In this document: positions 1-8,420 of the stretch, piece by piece
Layout: each line of letters begins with the position of its first letter
How positions within the stretch are numbered: the first letter of the stretch is position 1
Source of the DNA: Priestia megaterium
Lineage (GTDB): Bacteria > Bacillota > Bacilli > Bacillales > Bacillaceae_H
Reading direction: 5' to 3'
Length of the DNA stretch: 64,000 nucleotides
Assembly: GCA_008180335.1 (NCBI GenBank)
Contig: VTEF01000005.1
Coordinates: 124,001 to 188,000, forward strand
The notes under the pieces: model-generated
What the model saw: the letters and a program-made list of their open reading frames with translations, nothing else
Told to the model about the DNA's origin: nothing
Database searches by the model: none
Program-made: the position numbers and the translations under genes

Positions 1-24
1 ATCAAAGAAATTCATGAATCATAA
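1..24 (+). CDS. C-terminal end of a YolD-like protein (partial)
   Basis: The window opens inside a reading frame whose last residues are IKEIHES and stop. The intact YolD-like gene at 337-519 ends in RIKEIH, so this is the tail of a tandem paralogue that begins outside the window. A strong terminator follows directly, which supports a real gene end. Only eight codons are visible, so no more can be said. Confidence 0.5.
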   Translation: MKEIHES

Positions 25-30
25 ACCTGA

Positions 31-66
31 AAAGATCATTCTGAATCAAAAGAATGATCTTTTTTA
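31..66 (+). terminator. Rho-independent terminator of the truncated YolD-like gene
   Basis: A perfect 12-bp stem (31-42 with 51-62) and an 8-nt loop run into T residues, seven bases after the stop codon at 22-24. The rest of 67-320 shows no gene. Confidence 0.85.
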
Positions 67-336
67 CTTAATCACGTACATATTTGTGATATTTATCCAT
101 TAACTGACGTATACTGTATTCTCTTGTCATTCATGAAGATCGTTTGTATATATCTCGACAAAGTGTTCATCCAGCCGCTCTTCTTATTTACTTCCTGACA
201 CTAAACACACTACTTCGTTTTATCTGTTCTATACGGATGATTTATTTTTCTTATGCCTTATTAGTCTGCTTTACCGGACGACAAGCCTCGCTGACTGAAG
301 GTTTAACATGATTTCAAAAAGAAAGGAGTACATCTA

Positions 337-519
337 GTGATTTTAAAAGCCTTACGAAAGAATGAATCTGTGACAATTAATTATTATAAAAACGGCCTGC
401 TTCAAACATCTAAAGGACGCATCCAAAACCTAAACCTTTTTGATCAAACACTATCCTTAAAAGATGAAAATCAAAACATCTTTTTAATTCGCTTATCTCG
501 TATCAAAGAAATTCATTAA
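337..519 (+). CDS. YolD-like family protein (small)
   Basis: A 60-residue protein starting at GTG 337, eight bases after GAAAGGAG at 321-328. The pattern of an acidic or polar start, then NYYKNG, a strand-rich middle and IRLSRIKEI matches the C-terminal half of YolD-like proteins, which are usually about 110 residues and often sit next to Y-family DNA polymerase UvrX. No polymerase gene is nearby. The length suggests a short family version rather than a damaged gene, because the ribosome site is good. It shares its ending with the gene fragment at the window edge, so the two form a tandem pair. Function is unknown. The next gene on the opposite strand shares its terminator. Confidence 0.6.
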   Translation: MILKALRKNESVTINYYKNGLLQTSKGRIQNLNLFDQTLSLKDENQNIFLIRLSRIKEIH

Positions 520-533
520 TTATTTATGGTTAC

Positions 534-571
534 AAAAAAAGCTGGCATCACTGAATGTCAGCTTTTTTTAT
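534..571. terminator. Bidirectional terminator between yolD-like gene and malL
   Basis: An A-run, the arm AAAGCTGGCAT, a short loop, ATGTCAGCTTT and a T-run give a hairpin usable from both sides. It lies between the convergent gene ends at 519 and 590. Confidence 0.85.
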
Positions 572-589
572 TTTATATTCTTACAAGTT

Positions 590-2272
590 TTAATAAAGCT
601 TATATACACGCGCCTCATACGGTTTTAGAAGAATACGAGCAAGGCTTTCCCCTTCATCCACCATATAATTGCTAATTAATAGTTGCTTCGTATCATATAT
701 CATCTCTTCTGGTTTTTCAAACAGTACTTCTTCATCTGTGAAGTTTAAAATCACAAGAAGCTTTTTATCTTCTAATGATCGAGTATATGCATAAATACGT
801 TCATCATCTTCGAGTAATAGCTCATATGAACCATACACAATAATATCATGCGTTTTACGAAGTTTAATTAGTTTTTGATAGTAGTGGTACACGGAGTTAG
901 GATCACTTATAGCTTGTTTGACATTAATTTCTTTGTAGTTTGGATTCACTTGAATCCAAGGATCTCCAGTTGTAAATCCTGCATTTTTACTGTCATCCCA
1001 TTGAATCGGCGTACGGGCATTATCGCGTCCTTTTACATAAATAGAATTCATCACGCTTTGAATATCTTCATTACGCTGTTCTACTTTTTCATGATACATA
1101 TTAATCGTTTCAATATCTTTGTACTGGTCAATGGAATCAAAGCGAACATTGGTCATTCCAATCTCTTCTCCTTGATAAATATAAGGAGTCCCCTGCATCA
1201 TATGAAGCATCGTAGCAAGCATTTTTGCTGACTCTACGCGATATTCCTTATCGTTTCCAAATCGTGAAACAATACGAGGTTGATCATGGTTATTAACATA
1301 TAAGCTATTCCATCCTTTTCCATCTAATCCTGTTTGCCATTTTGATAATGATTTTTTTAAATCCGTTAATAATAACGGCTTTAACTCCCATTTTCCACTT
1401 GGACCTGAATCTAAATCCATATGTTCAAACTGAAAAACCATATTTACTTCGTTACGCTCTTCACCCGTATACAAAATCGCATCATCAATCGTTGCTCCTG
1501 GTGTTTCACCAACCGTCATAATGTCATACTTTGATAATACTTCACGATTCATTTCTTGTAAAAATTCATGAATACGAGGGCCGTTCATGTAAAATTCTCC
1601 ACCAGATGCATACTCTTTACCTTCTTGAAGCGGTGCATCTGGTAAACCTTCCGTTTTAGAAATGAGGTTAATGACATCCATCCGAAAACCATCTACCCCT
1701 TTTTCTAACCAAAATGTCATCATCTTATAAATCTCTTTTCGAACTTCTTCGTTTTCCCAATTTAAATCCGGTTGTTTTTTACTAAATAAATGCAAGTAGT
1801 ATTCATCTGTCTTTTCATCGTACTGCCATGCCGATCCGCTAAAAATTGACTCCCAATTGTTCGGTTCCTTCCCATCTTTTCCAGGGCGCCAGTAATAATA
1901 ATTTCGGTAAGGATTATCTTTAGATTTTTTCGACTCCTGAAACCATCTATGTTCATCAGAACTATGATTGACCACTAAATCCATGATTAACTTCATATCA
2001 CGGCGATGTACTTCATCAATCAGCTGCTCCCAATCGCTCATTGTTCCGAATTCATCCATAATGCTTTTATAATCACTAATGTCATATCCGTTATCATCAT
2101 TAGGCGACTGATACACAGGCGACAGCCAAATAACATCAATGCCGAGATCTTTTAAATAATCCAGCTTTTCAATCATTCCTTGTAAATCTCCAATCCCATC
2201 TCCATTTGAGTCATTAAAGCTGCGCGGATACACTTGATAAACGACGCTTTCTTTCCACCATGTTTTGTTCAT
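590..2272 (-). CDS. malL: Oligo-1,6-glucosidase (GH13 alpha-glucosidase)
   Basis: A 560-residue cytoplasmic glycoside hydrolase of family GH13 that releases glucose from isomaltose, isomalto-oligosaccharides and similar sugars. The conserved regions are in order: DLVVNHSSDEH near 98-108, GFRMDVINL with nucleophile Asp199, GETPG with acid/base Glu256, and NNHDQPR with Asp330. Val directly after the nucleophile is the residue that goes with alpha-1,6 specificity in the Bacillus enzymes. The length is normal for the family. It is the last gene of the operon behind the binding protein and permeases, so imported oligosaccharides would be hydrolysed here. Start ATG 2272 follows GGGAGAGG. No signal peptide is seen. 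MalL of Bacillus subtilis is the closest described role. Confidence 0.93.
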   Translation of the reverse strand: MNKTWWKESVVYQVYPRSFNDSNGDGIGDLQGMIEKLDYLKDLGIDVIWLSPVYQSPNDDNGYDISDYKSIMDEFGTMSDWEQLIDEVHRRDMKLIMDLVVNHSSDEHRWFQESKKSKDNPYRNYYYWRPGKDGKEPNNWESIFSGSAWQYDEKTDEYYLHLFSKKQPDLNWENEEVRKEIYKMMTFWLEKGVDGFRMDVINLISKTEGLPDAPLQEGKEYASGGEFYMNGPRIHEFLQEMNREVLSKYDIMTVGETPGATIDDAILYTGEERNEVNMVFQFEHMDLDSGPSGKWELKPLLLTDLKKSLSKWQTGLDGKGWNSLYVNNHDQPRIVSRFGNDKEYRVESAKMLATMLHMMQGTPYIYQGEEIGMTNVRFDSIDQYKDIETINMYHEKVEQRNEDIQSVMNSIYVKGRDNARTPIQWDDSKNAGFTTGDPWIQVNPNYKEINVKQAISDPNSVYHYYQKLIKLRKTHDIIVYGSYELLLEDDERIYAYTRSLEDKKLLVILNFTDEEVLFEKPEEMIYDTKQLLISNYMVDEGESLARILLKPYEARVYKLY

Positions 2273-2349
2273 TCTTTTTCCTCTCCCATCTCATAATCTG
2301 GAAATATAAAAGTTAACATTTTAAAACCTTAATCTTATCATTAAACGTT

Positions 2350-3171
2350 CTACTTAACCGCTCCTCTTGTTACACCGCTAATGATCCATTTTTGAGCAAT
2401 GATATAAACGAGAAGCATGGGCGATAATGCCATTAAATATGAAGCAAAAGCTAGATTATAGTTTGTTGTAAATTGTGATTGAAATACATATTGAACAAGC
2501 GGTAAAGTCATTGACTCCCGATCACTTAAAATAACAAGTGGCAACAGAAAGTCATTCCATGGCCATAAACACGTTAAGATTCCAACTGTAGCATTGATTG
2601 GGCTTAATAATGGAAAAATCACTTTCCAAAATACAGTCCATGTACTTGCCCCATCTACATATGCTGCTTCTTCTAATGACTTTGGAATTGAACGAATATA
2701 TCCAACATAAATAAAGATATTAAAAGCTAAACCATACACAATGTATAAAAAAATTAACCCTGTCATGTTGTTTAACCCAAATAAGCTTGTTTGTTTAACT
2801 ACTGGTAACATAATAATTGGAAATGGTACAAACATAGCACTTACAAAATAGTAATACAAAAATTTAAAAAATCGTTTATGCATATTACGGGCAATTGCAT
2901 AGGCCACTAATGAATTAGTTAATAATGTAAAAGCAACCGTAAAAATGGTCACAATAAAACTGTTTTGAAATGATTGAAAAAAATTTGTTAATCGAATGGC
3001 TTCTGCGAAATTCTCCCATCTAAATTCAGTTGGCAATGCAAGAAGCGATTTGCTCATTTCATCAGGTGACTTCAAAGCAGTCACAACTGTTAAATAGAGT
3101 GGAAATAAAATAACAAGCGAACAAATAATTAGTAAAATGGTTAACGGCCAGTTAACTTTTTTGCTTTCCAT
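2350..3171 (-). CDS. Sugar ABC transporter permease, MalG type
   Basis: A 273-residue inner-membrane permease of the carbohydrate-uptake-1 class with about six hydrophobic segments. The EAA loop that contacts the ATPase is visible as EEAAYVDGAS followed by FPLLSP near residues 175-200. Its start overlaps the stop of the upstream permease by one base (TAATG), so the two are translationally coupled and probably form one heterodimeric channel. The operon carries no ATPase gene; in Bacillus the shared ATPase MsmX serves such systems, which is a likely partner here by analogy. Resembles MdxG/MalG. The exact sugar is inferred from the neighbouring oligo-1,6-glucosidase. Confidence 0.9.
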   Translation of the reverse strand: MESKKVNWPLTILLIICSLVILFPLYLTVVTALKSPDEMSKSLLALPTEFRWENFAEAIRLTNFFQSFQNSFIVTIFTVAFTLLTNSLVAYAIARNMHKRFFKFLYYYFVSAMFVPFPIIMLPVVKQTSLFGLNNMTGLIFLYIVYGLAFNIFIYVGYIRSIPKSLEEAAYVDGASTWTVFWKVIFPLLSPINATVGILTCLWPWNDFLLPLVILSDRESMTLPLVQYVFQSQFTTNYNLAFASYLMALSPMLLVYIIAQKWIISGVTRGAVK

Positions 3172-4034
3172 TACATCTCCACCTCACGTTTCTGAAGAAA
3201 TTTAATTTGCAATACTGAAATGATTACAATGACAATAAAGTAAATAACGGAATTTGCTGCTTGATAAGCAAATTCACCGCCTTGGAATCCGCCTTTATAA
3301 ATTAAAATTGAAATAGCTTCTGTTGCTTGACCAGGTCCGCCATTAGTCATCGCTACAATATGATCAAATACCATTAAGAAATTCTTCATTGCAAGTACCA
3401 TGTTAATTGTAAAAAAAGACGCGATTAATGGAAACGTTATATGAACAAAGCTTTTCCACTTCCCGGCTCCGTCCAAACTAGCTGCTTCGTACAATTCAGT
3501 TGGAATCGTCTGTAATCCAGCTAAATAAAGAATCGTGTTAAACGCAACCGCTTGCCATACTGCCACAATCACAATTCCAATCCACGCTAAATCCGGATTA
3601 CCAAGAATATTTTGCGTTAGCGATATAATCCCCATTTTTTCAGCGATTTGTGGAATAAAAAATGCAAATAAATAATTAAAGATAAACCCGACAATCAATA
3701 CACTTAAAATATTAGGAATAAAGAAAACTGCGCGAAGCGTATTACGAAACTTAATTTTCGCATTTAAGCCCATTGCAATGGCTAGACTAATAACATTTAC
3801 TAATATAGTAGAAACAATTGCAAACTTAAACGTAAACCCGTACGAAGCAAAAATACGCTCATCTTTAAATAAATTCACATAGTTTTTAAGGCCGACAAAG
3901 TCATAATCTCCATACCCTTTATAATTGGTGAAACTATACATAATCCCTTGTAAAACAGGAACTGTATGAAATAAGAAAAAGATAATAAAAGCTGGCATTG
4001 CCATCCAAAAATACACTTTTGATTGTTTATCCAC
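3171..4034 (-). CDS. Sugar ABC transporter permease, MalF type
   Basis: A 287-residue integral membrane permease with about six transmembrane segments and an EAA loop (YEAASLDGAGKW then FPL, near residues 185-205). It starts at GTG 4034 behind GGGGGAGA. It lies 14 bases after the solute-binding lipoprotein gene and overlaps the next permease by one base, so a single transcript is likely. It lacks the long periplasmic insertion of enteric MalF and has the compact form usual in Firmicutes. It belongs to the maltodextrin/isomaltose-type importer encoded here. Confidence 0.9.
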   Translation of the reverse strand: MDKQSKVYFWMAMPAFIIFFLFHTVPVLQGIMYSFTNYKGYGDYDFVGLKNYVNLFKDERIFASYGFTFKFAIVSTILVNVISLAIAMGLNAKIKFRNTLRAVFFIPNILSVLIVGFIFNYLFAFFIPQIAEKMGIISLTQNILGNPDLAWIGIVIVAVWQAVAFNTILYLAGLQTIPTELYEAASLDGAGKWKSFVHITFPLIASFFTINMVLAMKNFLMVFDHIVAMTNGGPGQATEAISILIYKGGFQGGEFAYQAANSVIYFIVIVIISVLQIKFLQKREVEM

Positions 4035-4048
4035 TGATGTCTCCCCCT

Positions 4049-5275
4049 TTATTCTCGTTCTTTAATTTTGTTCCACTCACGATCCAATTTATTAAGAAAA
4101 GGTTCTACTTCACCTTTAAGCAGAAACTCTTGCACTAAGTTAGCAACTTGCATGCTAGCTGGAAAATAGTGATCTGGAAAACTAGTAATTTTTTGTTGTT
4201 CAAAATAGGGATTTAAATCTTTTAAAGCTGGGTCATTCTGCAAGACATCTTTTACAGCTGAAAAACTATTTTGTTCTTGAATGTAATATTGGGCATTTTC
4301 TTGTTCAAGCAAGAAATTAATAAACATGAGTGCTTCTTTTTTATGCTCAGTATCTTTTGACATTGTCAAAGCTGTATCGACACCTGACACAAGTTTGTTT
4401 TTCGATTGGTCATTTGATACAGGCAGCGGAAAAGTACCAAGTTCAATATTTGGATTGATAGATTTAATCGATGCCATCGCCCAGTTTCCTTGCAAATACA
4501 TCACAGATTCACCATTAGCAAATGCTTGATTTCCCGCATTATAATCACGGCCGAAATTATCTTTGTGGCCATACTTTAACAGAGTAAGCATTTTTTCAGA
4601 CGTTTCTTTATACCGCTCTTTAAAAGTCGTTTTATTTTCATTTCGCTCTTGGATAAATCGATCTCCTTGCAAGTTTCCCGCTAACGCATTAAACGGTATC
4701 ATTGCAGTCCATGCATCCTTATATGTAAAATAAAATGGAACTTCTCCTTCTTTCTTTATTCTCTCCGCTACATCAATTAACTCATCCCATGTTTTTGGTA
4801 TTTGCAATCCTAACTCTTGAAATTTTGCTTTGTTGTATAACACCATATTTGCATTCGTAGCAAATGGAATTCCATTGTTTTCTTTATTCGTTTGTCCTAA
4901 TAAATTAATCATATTTACATAGTCCGGTATTACTTTCTCAATAGCTGGATCTTCAGAAAAATCATAAAGCAACCCTTCTTCTGCAATATCACCATACGTG
5001 GCATTACCTCCAATCGCCATAATATCTGGTACATCTTCTTTTACTAATCTTGTTCGTAAAACTGTATCAGCATCCGGCACATGGTTTTGTTCAATCTCAA
5101 TATTCGGATGTTCTTTTTCAAACCTTTCAATTAAATGGTCAAATGTAGAAACTGCTTCTGACTTATTTTGAAAAAATTCAATATGAATTTTTTCATCGCT
5201 TTGTTCGTGATTACAACCTACTAGCATCATCGCAGTGGTTGCTGCAACGCATAAAGATCCCCATATTTTCTTCAT
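4049..5275 (-). CDS. Sugar ABC transporter substrate-binding lipoprotein
   Basis: A 408-residue extracellular binding protein of family 1 (MalE/MsmE-like). A signal peptide ends in the lipobox LVGC with the lipidated Cys at residue 21, which anchors it outside the membrane. The start chosen is the ATG at 5275, because GGGAGA sits eight bases upstream; the ATG at 5290 overlaps that ribosome site and would add five unlikely residues. It delivers substrate to the two permeases encoded downstream. Two palindromic operators lie between it and the LacI-family gene, so it is probably the first regulated structural gene of the operon. Confidence 0.92.
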   Translation of the reverse strand: MKKIWGSLCVAATTAMMLVGCNHEQSDEKIHIEFFQNKSEAVSTFDHLIERFEKEHPNIEIEQNHVPDADTVLRTRLVKEDVPDIMAIGGNATYGDIAEEGLLYDFSEDPAIEKVIPDYVNMINLLGQTNKENNGIPFATNANMVLYNKAKFQELGLQIPKTWDELIDVAERIKKEGEVPFYFTYKDAWTAMIPFNALAGNLQGDRFIQERNENKTTFKERYKETSEKMLTLLKYGHKDNFGRDYNAGNQAFANGESVMYLQGNWAMASIKSINPNIELGTFPLPVSNDQSKNKLVSGVDTALTMSKDTEHKKEALMFINFLLEQENAQYYIQEQNSFSAVKDVLQNDPALKDLNPYFEQQKITSFPDHYFPASMQVANLVQEFLLKGEVEPFLNKLDREWNKIKERE

Positions 5276-5317
5276 ACTTTCATCTCCCATCTCACAATTT
5301 ATCTACTTAAGTACAAC

Positions 5318-5329
5318 GTAAACGTTTAC
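5318..5329. promoter_or_regulatory. LacI-family operator 1
   Basis: GTAAACGTTTAC is a perfect 12-bp palindrome of the LacI/GalR type, 43 bases upstream of the binding-protein start at 5275. Its centre is 33 bp from that of the second copy, about three helical turns. Confidence 0.75.
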
Positions 5330-5350
5330 TTAAAAAGCATAATAATCTTA

Positions 5351-5362
5351 GTAAACGTTTAC
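5351..5362. promoter_or_regulatory. LacI-family operator 2
   Basis: An identical copy of GTAAACGTTTAC. A further half-like element, GTTTACG, follows at 5369-5375. The copies fall between the regulator gene and the transporter genes, where repression of the transport operon would act. Confidence 0.75.
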
Positions 5363-5431
5363 GTTATGTTTACGAATTGAGTGTCAGTATTACTACGTCC
5401 ACTCAATATACCTTTAATTATAAAAATTTTC

Positions 5432-6421
5432 TTACTTCAACAAACAAACAGTATGTCGTTCAACAATATGATGAGGATAGATTTTTTGATCCGTTTTAGA
5501 TGAATCTAATAATAACTCGATAGCTGATTTTCCCATTTCATATAGAGGCTGCGCTACTGTTGTAAGCGGAGGAATGGCTTTTTCAGCTGTTGCTGTATTA
5601 TCATAGCCAATAACAGATACATGATCCGGCACCTTGATACCCTGTTCATAAAGAACAGATAAAGCGCCTACAGCCATTTCATCACTTGCACAAAACACGC
5701 CTGTAATGGCTGGATGATCTTTTAGTAACTTTGTCATTTGTTTTTTCCCACTTTTGAAGCTAAAATCTCCATATGCAATCATTGTGCTCGTCACTTGTAT
5801 TCCTGCTTCGCTCAAGGCATCTGTAAATCCTTTTACACGTGGAGTGGTCGCAATCTCATCTCCTTTTGTGCCAGAAATCATTCCAATATGTGAATGTCCT
5901 TTTTTAATTAAATAAGTTGTCGCATCATAAGCAGCTTGATAGTCATTTACTTTAATAAACGGAAGCGGATAGTCTGACTTTGTTGCCACTAATACAACTG
6001 GTATTTGCATCGACTTAATCGCTTGATAATAATCTAGCGTAATAGGCTCACTCACAATAACAATGCCCTCAACCCGCTTTTCATATAGCATTTGCAAATA
6101 GCTCATTGTTCGTTTGCCGTCATTATCTGTTTTACAAATCATTACGCTATATCCGAGGTCATGAGCTTGCTCTTCAATTCCTGCTAGCACTTCACTTGCA
6201 AAAAGATCTGCTACATTTGGAACAAGTACACCAATTGTTTTCGTTTTACGATTAATCAAGCCTCGTGCTACGGCATTAGGCTGATACCCAGTCTCTTCAA
6301 TCACTTTTTCCACACGTCTCTTCGTTTCTTCTGAATAACCCGGTAAATTATTCAAAATCCGAGACACCGTGGCAACAGATACATTTGCTTGTTTTGCTAC
6401 ATCTTTAATGGTGACTGACAT
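5432..6421 (-). CDS. LacI-family transcriptional regulator of the sugar operon
   Basis: A 329-residue regulator. Residues 1-25 (TIKDVAKQANVSVATVSRIL) form the LacI helix-turn-helix with hinge helix, followed by a periplasmic-binding-protein-like sugar sensor domain beginning at IGVLVPNVADLFA. Length is normal. It is transcribed in the same direction as the transporter genes and lies directly upstream of them. The three GTAAACGTTT-type sites around it, one before its own start and two before the transporter, indicate that it represses itself and the operon. MalR (YvdE) of Bacillus subtilis has the same position next to mdx/mal genes. The inducer is probably a maltose- or isomaltose-type sugar, by context only. 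Confidence 0.9.
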   Translation of the reverse strand: MSVTIKDVAKQANVSVATVSRILNNLPGYSEETKRRVEKVIEETGYQPNAVARGLINRKTKTIGVLVPNVADLFASEVLAGIEEQAHDLGYSVMICKTDNDGKRTMSYLQMLYEKRVEGIVIVSEPITLDYYQAIKSMQIPVVLVATKSDYPLPFIKVNDYQAAYDATTYLIKKGHSHIGMISGTKGDEIATTPRVKGFTDALSEAGIQVTSTMIAYGDFSFKSGKKQMTKLLKDHPAITGVFCASDEMAVGALSVLYEQGIKVPDHVSVIGYDNTATAEKAIPPLTTVAQPLYEMGKSAIELLLDSSKTDQKIYPHHIVERHTVCLLK

Positions 6422-6439
6422 GTTTCACCAACTTTCTAC

Positions 6440-6451
6440 GTAAACGTTTTC
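6440..6451. promoter_or_regulatory. LacI-family operator 3 (autoregulation)
   Basis: GTAAACGTTTTC matches the two operators at 5318 and 5351 in all but one base. It lies 19 bases upstream of the regulator's ATG. Confidence 0.65.
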
Positions 6452-6802
6452 TTAATATACATACATTACCATATTTATAAAACGCTTTCAATATTTTTTA
6501 AGTGCACTGATTCGATTTTATCTTTAAAATAAAGTGTAACTTCGAGTAGTACCGGTTTTATAATTAAGACAAATATAGTCCAAAAGAAAACTTCGATGAA
6601 AGCTCTTACTTTTCTCTCGTTTCTTCTACTGTCAATAAACGAGATGGAATTTTTAAACAATTAAAAATTATCAAGATTTTGTTATAATAAAGTATCTCTT
6701 CAACTTTACTATTCTTGCTGTTTATTCAAAAATAAACTTTCTAGAGAGAAGATAGATTTTAAAATAGCGAGCAGTGAAATTTAAAAGCGAGGTATTAATA
6801 GT

Positions 6803-7042
6803 ATGGGTAAAATAAGAATCGAAGAATTAAAAAAATGGTTGCAATCCTATAGGCAGGCAATCTGGATTGCAAGATATCTTATATTAGGCTTCATAACTTT
6901 TGGTTTATATGAAAAAATTAACCTTTATCTAAACAAAGAACTGGATTTACTTCACTTTCTCTTTGAAATTACTATGGCTCTTATTTGTGCATTAATTCCC
7001 TTTGCTTACGGTATTAAGGAAGAAGAGCCAGAAAGTGATTAA
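6803..7042 (+). CDS. Small membrane protein of unknown function
   Basis: A 79-residue protein not recognised from any family. It has a basic N-terminus, two hydrophobic segments (about residues 17-33 and 50-67) and an acidic C-terminal tail (KEEEPESD), so it is probably a two-pass membrane protein. ATG 6803 follows GAGG at 6789-6792 with a 10-base spacing. A terminator lies right after it and is shared with the convergent small gene at 7134-7319. Confidence 0.55.
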   Translation: MGKIRIEELKKWLQSYRQAIWIARYLILGFITFGLYEKINLYLNKELDLLHFLFEITMALICALIPFAYGIKEEEPESD

Positions 7043-7064
7043 ATTTTTCAGTTAAAAATAGAAA

Positions 7065-7110
7065 AAAGCGAGAAAGCTTTCCCCATAAGAGGCAGGCTTT
7101 CCCGCTTTAT
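7065..7110. terminator. Bidirectional terminator
   Basis: AAAGCGAGAAAGC (7065-7077) pairs with GCTTTCCCGCTTT (7096-7108) with one G-T pair, flanked by A and T runs. It separates convergent genes ending at 7042 and 7134. Confidence 0.85.
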
Positions 7111-7133
7111 TTTTTTGAAAGCTATCCTCTCTA

Positions 7134-7319
7134 TTAAAAAGGAATATGCTCAATATCCGATAGCTCTTTTGTCCACTTTTTATATAAATCTAGAATTTCC
7201 AGATCGTCTAGTGCTAAGAGATCTTCTTCTAATTCCGGGCGACATTTTAACAAAGCTTCTTCAATTCTCGCTCTTTGCATTTCTTCAAGAATATAGTGTT
7301 TTAAAATTAACTTCGACAT
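7134..7319 (-). CDS. Small hypothetical protein
   Basis: A 61-residue soluble, highly charged protein, Leu- and Glu-rich, predicted mostly helical (EEMQRARIEEALLK, then EEDLLALDDLEILDLYKK). The start is supported by GGGAGAG eight bases upstream of ATG 7319. I do not recognise the family. It stands alone, between a terminator on its 3' side and a long gene-free stretch on its 5' side. Confidence 0.5.
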   Translation of the reverse strand: MSKLILKHYILEEMQRARIEEALLKCRPELEEDLLALDDLEILDLYKKWTKELSDIEHIPF

Positions 7320-7678
7320 TCTTTTCTCTCCCTCATCAGCTGGATTGTTTCAACCTAAAACTTTACTATAACAACCGTCAGATATACGTGAATTCATCGT
7401 TCAAATAACATTATTGGCATTTATATCTATCTATTATTCGCTTTTTTATTTCGATAGCGATCTCTGTGTATAAAATACTACATCAGCTTTTTATAGAAGT
7501 ACAATGAACAAAACTAATTATATGTATAAGAAAATGGAATACTTCATAAAACAGCATCATAAATAAGGCTATTTTTTGTTACATTATCTGCTTGCAGCTA
7601 GACGATGAGTGCATTCTGCGCCCTCTATCCCCCCTCTTCATTTGTCAGAAAAAGACGAACAACAATTATATAACAGTA
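7320..7678. other. Gene-free stretch
   Basis: About 360 AT-rich bases with no supported reading frame or RNA. Only the ribosome site of the 7134-7319 gene at its left edge and the promoter of yhfH at its right edge stand out. Confidence 0.5.
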
Positions 7679-7707
7679 TTGAAATTAAATACGTGTTATA
7701 GTACAAT
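7679..7707 (+). promoter_or_regulatory. Sigma-A-type promoter of yhfH
   Basis: TTGAAA at 7679-7684, a 17-base spacer and TACAAT at 7702-7707, 33 bases before the start codon at 7741. Confidence 0.75.
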
Positions 7708-7740
7708 GATTTCAATCAAACATAAATGGAGGTTGTATAC

Positions 7741-7869
7741 ATGTTAACTTTAGATTTCTACCGGGACTTACCAAAAAAAGAATGCCGTGAATGTGGAGAT
7801 GAGATTATTGAACAACATGAATCATATTTATATGAGTGTGAACGTTGCATGAGCAAACATGAAGAATAA
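7741..7869 (+). CDS. yhfH: YhfH-family zinc-ribbon protein (42 residues)
   Basis: A 42-residue protein with two CxxC pairs, CREC near residue 14 and CERC near residue 34, separated by a helical acidic stretch. The layout, including FYRDLPKKEC at the front and a KHEE tail, matches the YhfH-like family of Bacillus. The four cysteines probably hold one zinc ion. ATG 7741 follows GGAGG by eight bases, and a near-consensus promoter lies upstream. The role of the family is not known. It is transcribed alone. Confidence 0.75.
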   Translation: MLTLDFYRDLPKKECRECGDEIIEQHESYLYECERCMSKHEE

Positions 7870-8027
7870 ACTTTACTCTGAAAAATGATTTAAAATTTGT
7901 AAATAAGGGTAAGATATTTATAGATTGAATGATTCATTTCTAACAGAAACATCATATTGGTCGTTTTGCCTTCTAATAAGTCAGAATAATCAAAAATAAT
8001 ATAAAAATATTAAGGAGTTGATTTCCT

Positions 8028-8225
8028 ATGGAAAAGTCTTTAAATCATGCACCGAGGCAGTCTGAAGTAGACGTTACCGTTTCCTTATTTGCTGAAATCG
8101 TATTAGACAGGGCAATTCGTGATTTTCAAAAGAAAAGACTCCAAATGGAAATCGACGAAGCATTAAAAACTCGAAACAAACAAGCTTTTTTACAATTAAC
8201 AGAGGAACTAAAGACCTTTTCTTAA
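8028..8225 (+). CDS. IDEAL-domain protein
   Basis: A 65-residue protein made almost wholly of one IDEAL domain: LFAEIVLDRAIRDFQKKRL followed by IDEALKTRNKQAF and LTEEL, the signature that gives the domain its name. In Bacillus this domain also occurs at the end of YpiB and in ComK-related and other small regulatory proteins, where it mediates protein contacts. ATG 8028 follows AAGGAG at 8012-8017. It stands alone between a gene-free stretch and a hydrolase gene on the other strand. The partner protein is unknown. Confidence 0.75.
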   Translation: MEKSLNHAPRQSEVDVTVSLFAEIVLDRAIRDFQKKRLQMEIDEALKTRNKQAFLQLTEELKTFS

Positions 8226-8351
8226 GGTAAGCATACCTAAATTTATGATTTTTAACTAAAGGAATGGAAGCTTCAATTAGCAAAGATCTCACTGCTAATT
8301 AAGAGCGGAATAAAAGGAAAATTGAGAAATGCGCATACAAAACAAAAGAAA

Positions 8352-8397
8352 TAAACGCTAATTTTCTCTAGTTTGCAGGCCAAGAAAATAGCGTTTA
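8352..8397 (-). terminator. Terminator of the LysM hydrolase gene
   Basis: AAACGCTA-ATTTTCT pairs with AGAAAA-TAGCGTTT with one bulged base. Read on the minus strand it continues into a T-rich run, just downstream of the gene ending at 8421. Confidence 0.65.
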
Positions 8398-8420
8398 TTT
8401 CACCTTTTTATTAATCATAT

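Noticed and set aside
875-1231. 118-codon frame opposite malL
   Set aside because: Antisense to a complete GH13 gene with all catalytic motifs in place.
6475-6660. 61-codon frame on the minus strand
   Set aside because: It would start at TTG without a ribosome site, lies in the spacer upstream of the LacI regulator, and shows no family-like pattern.
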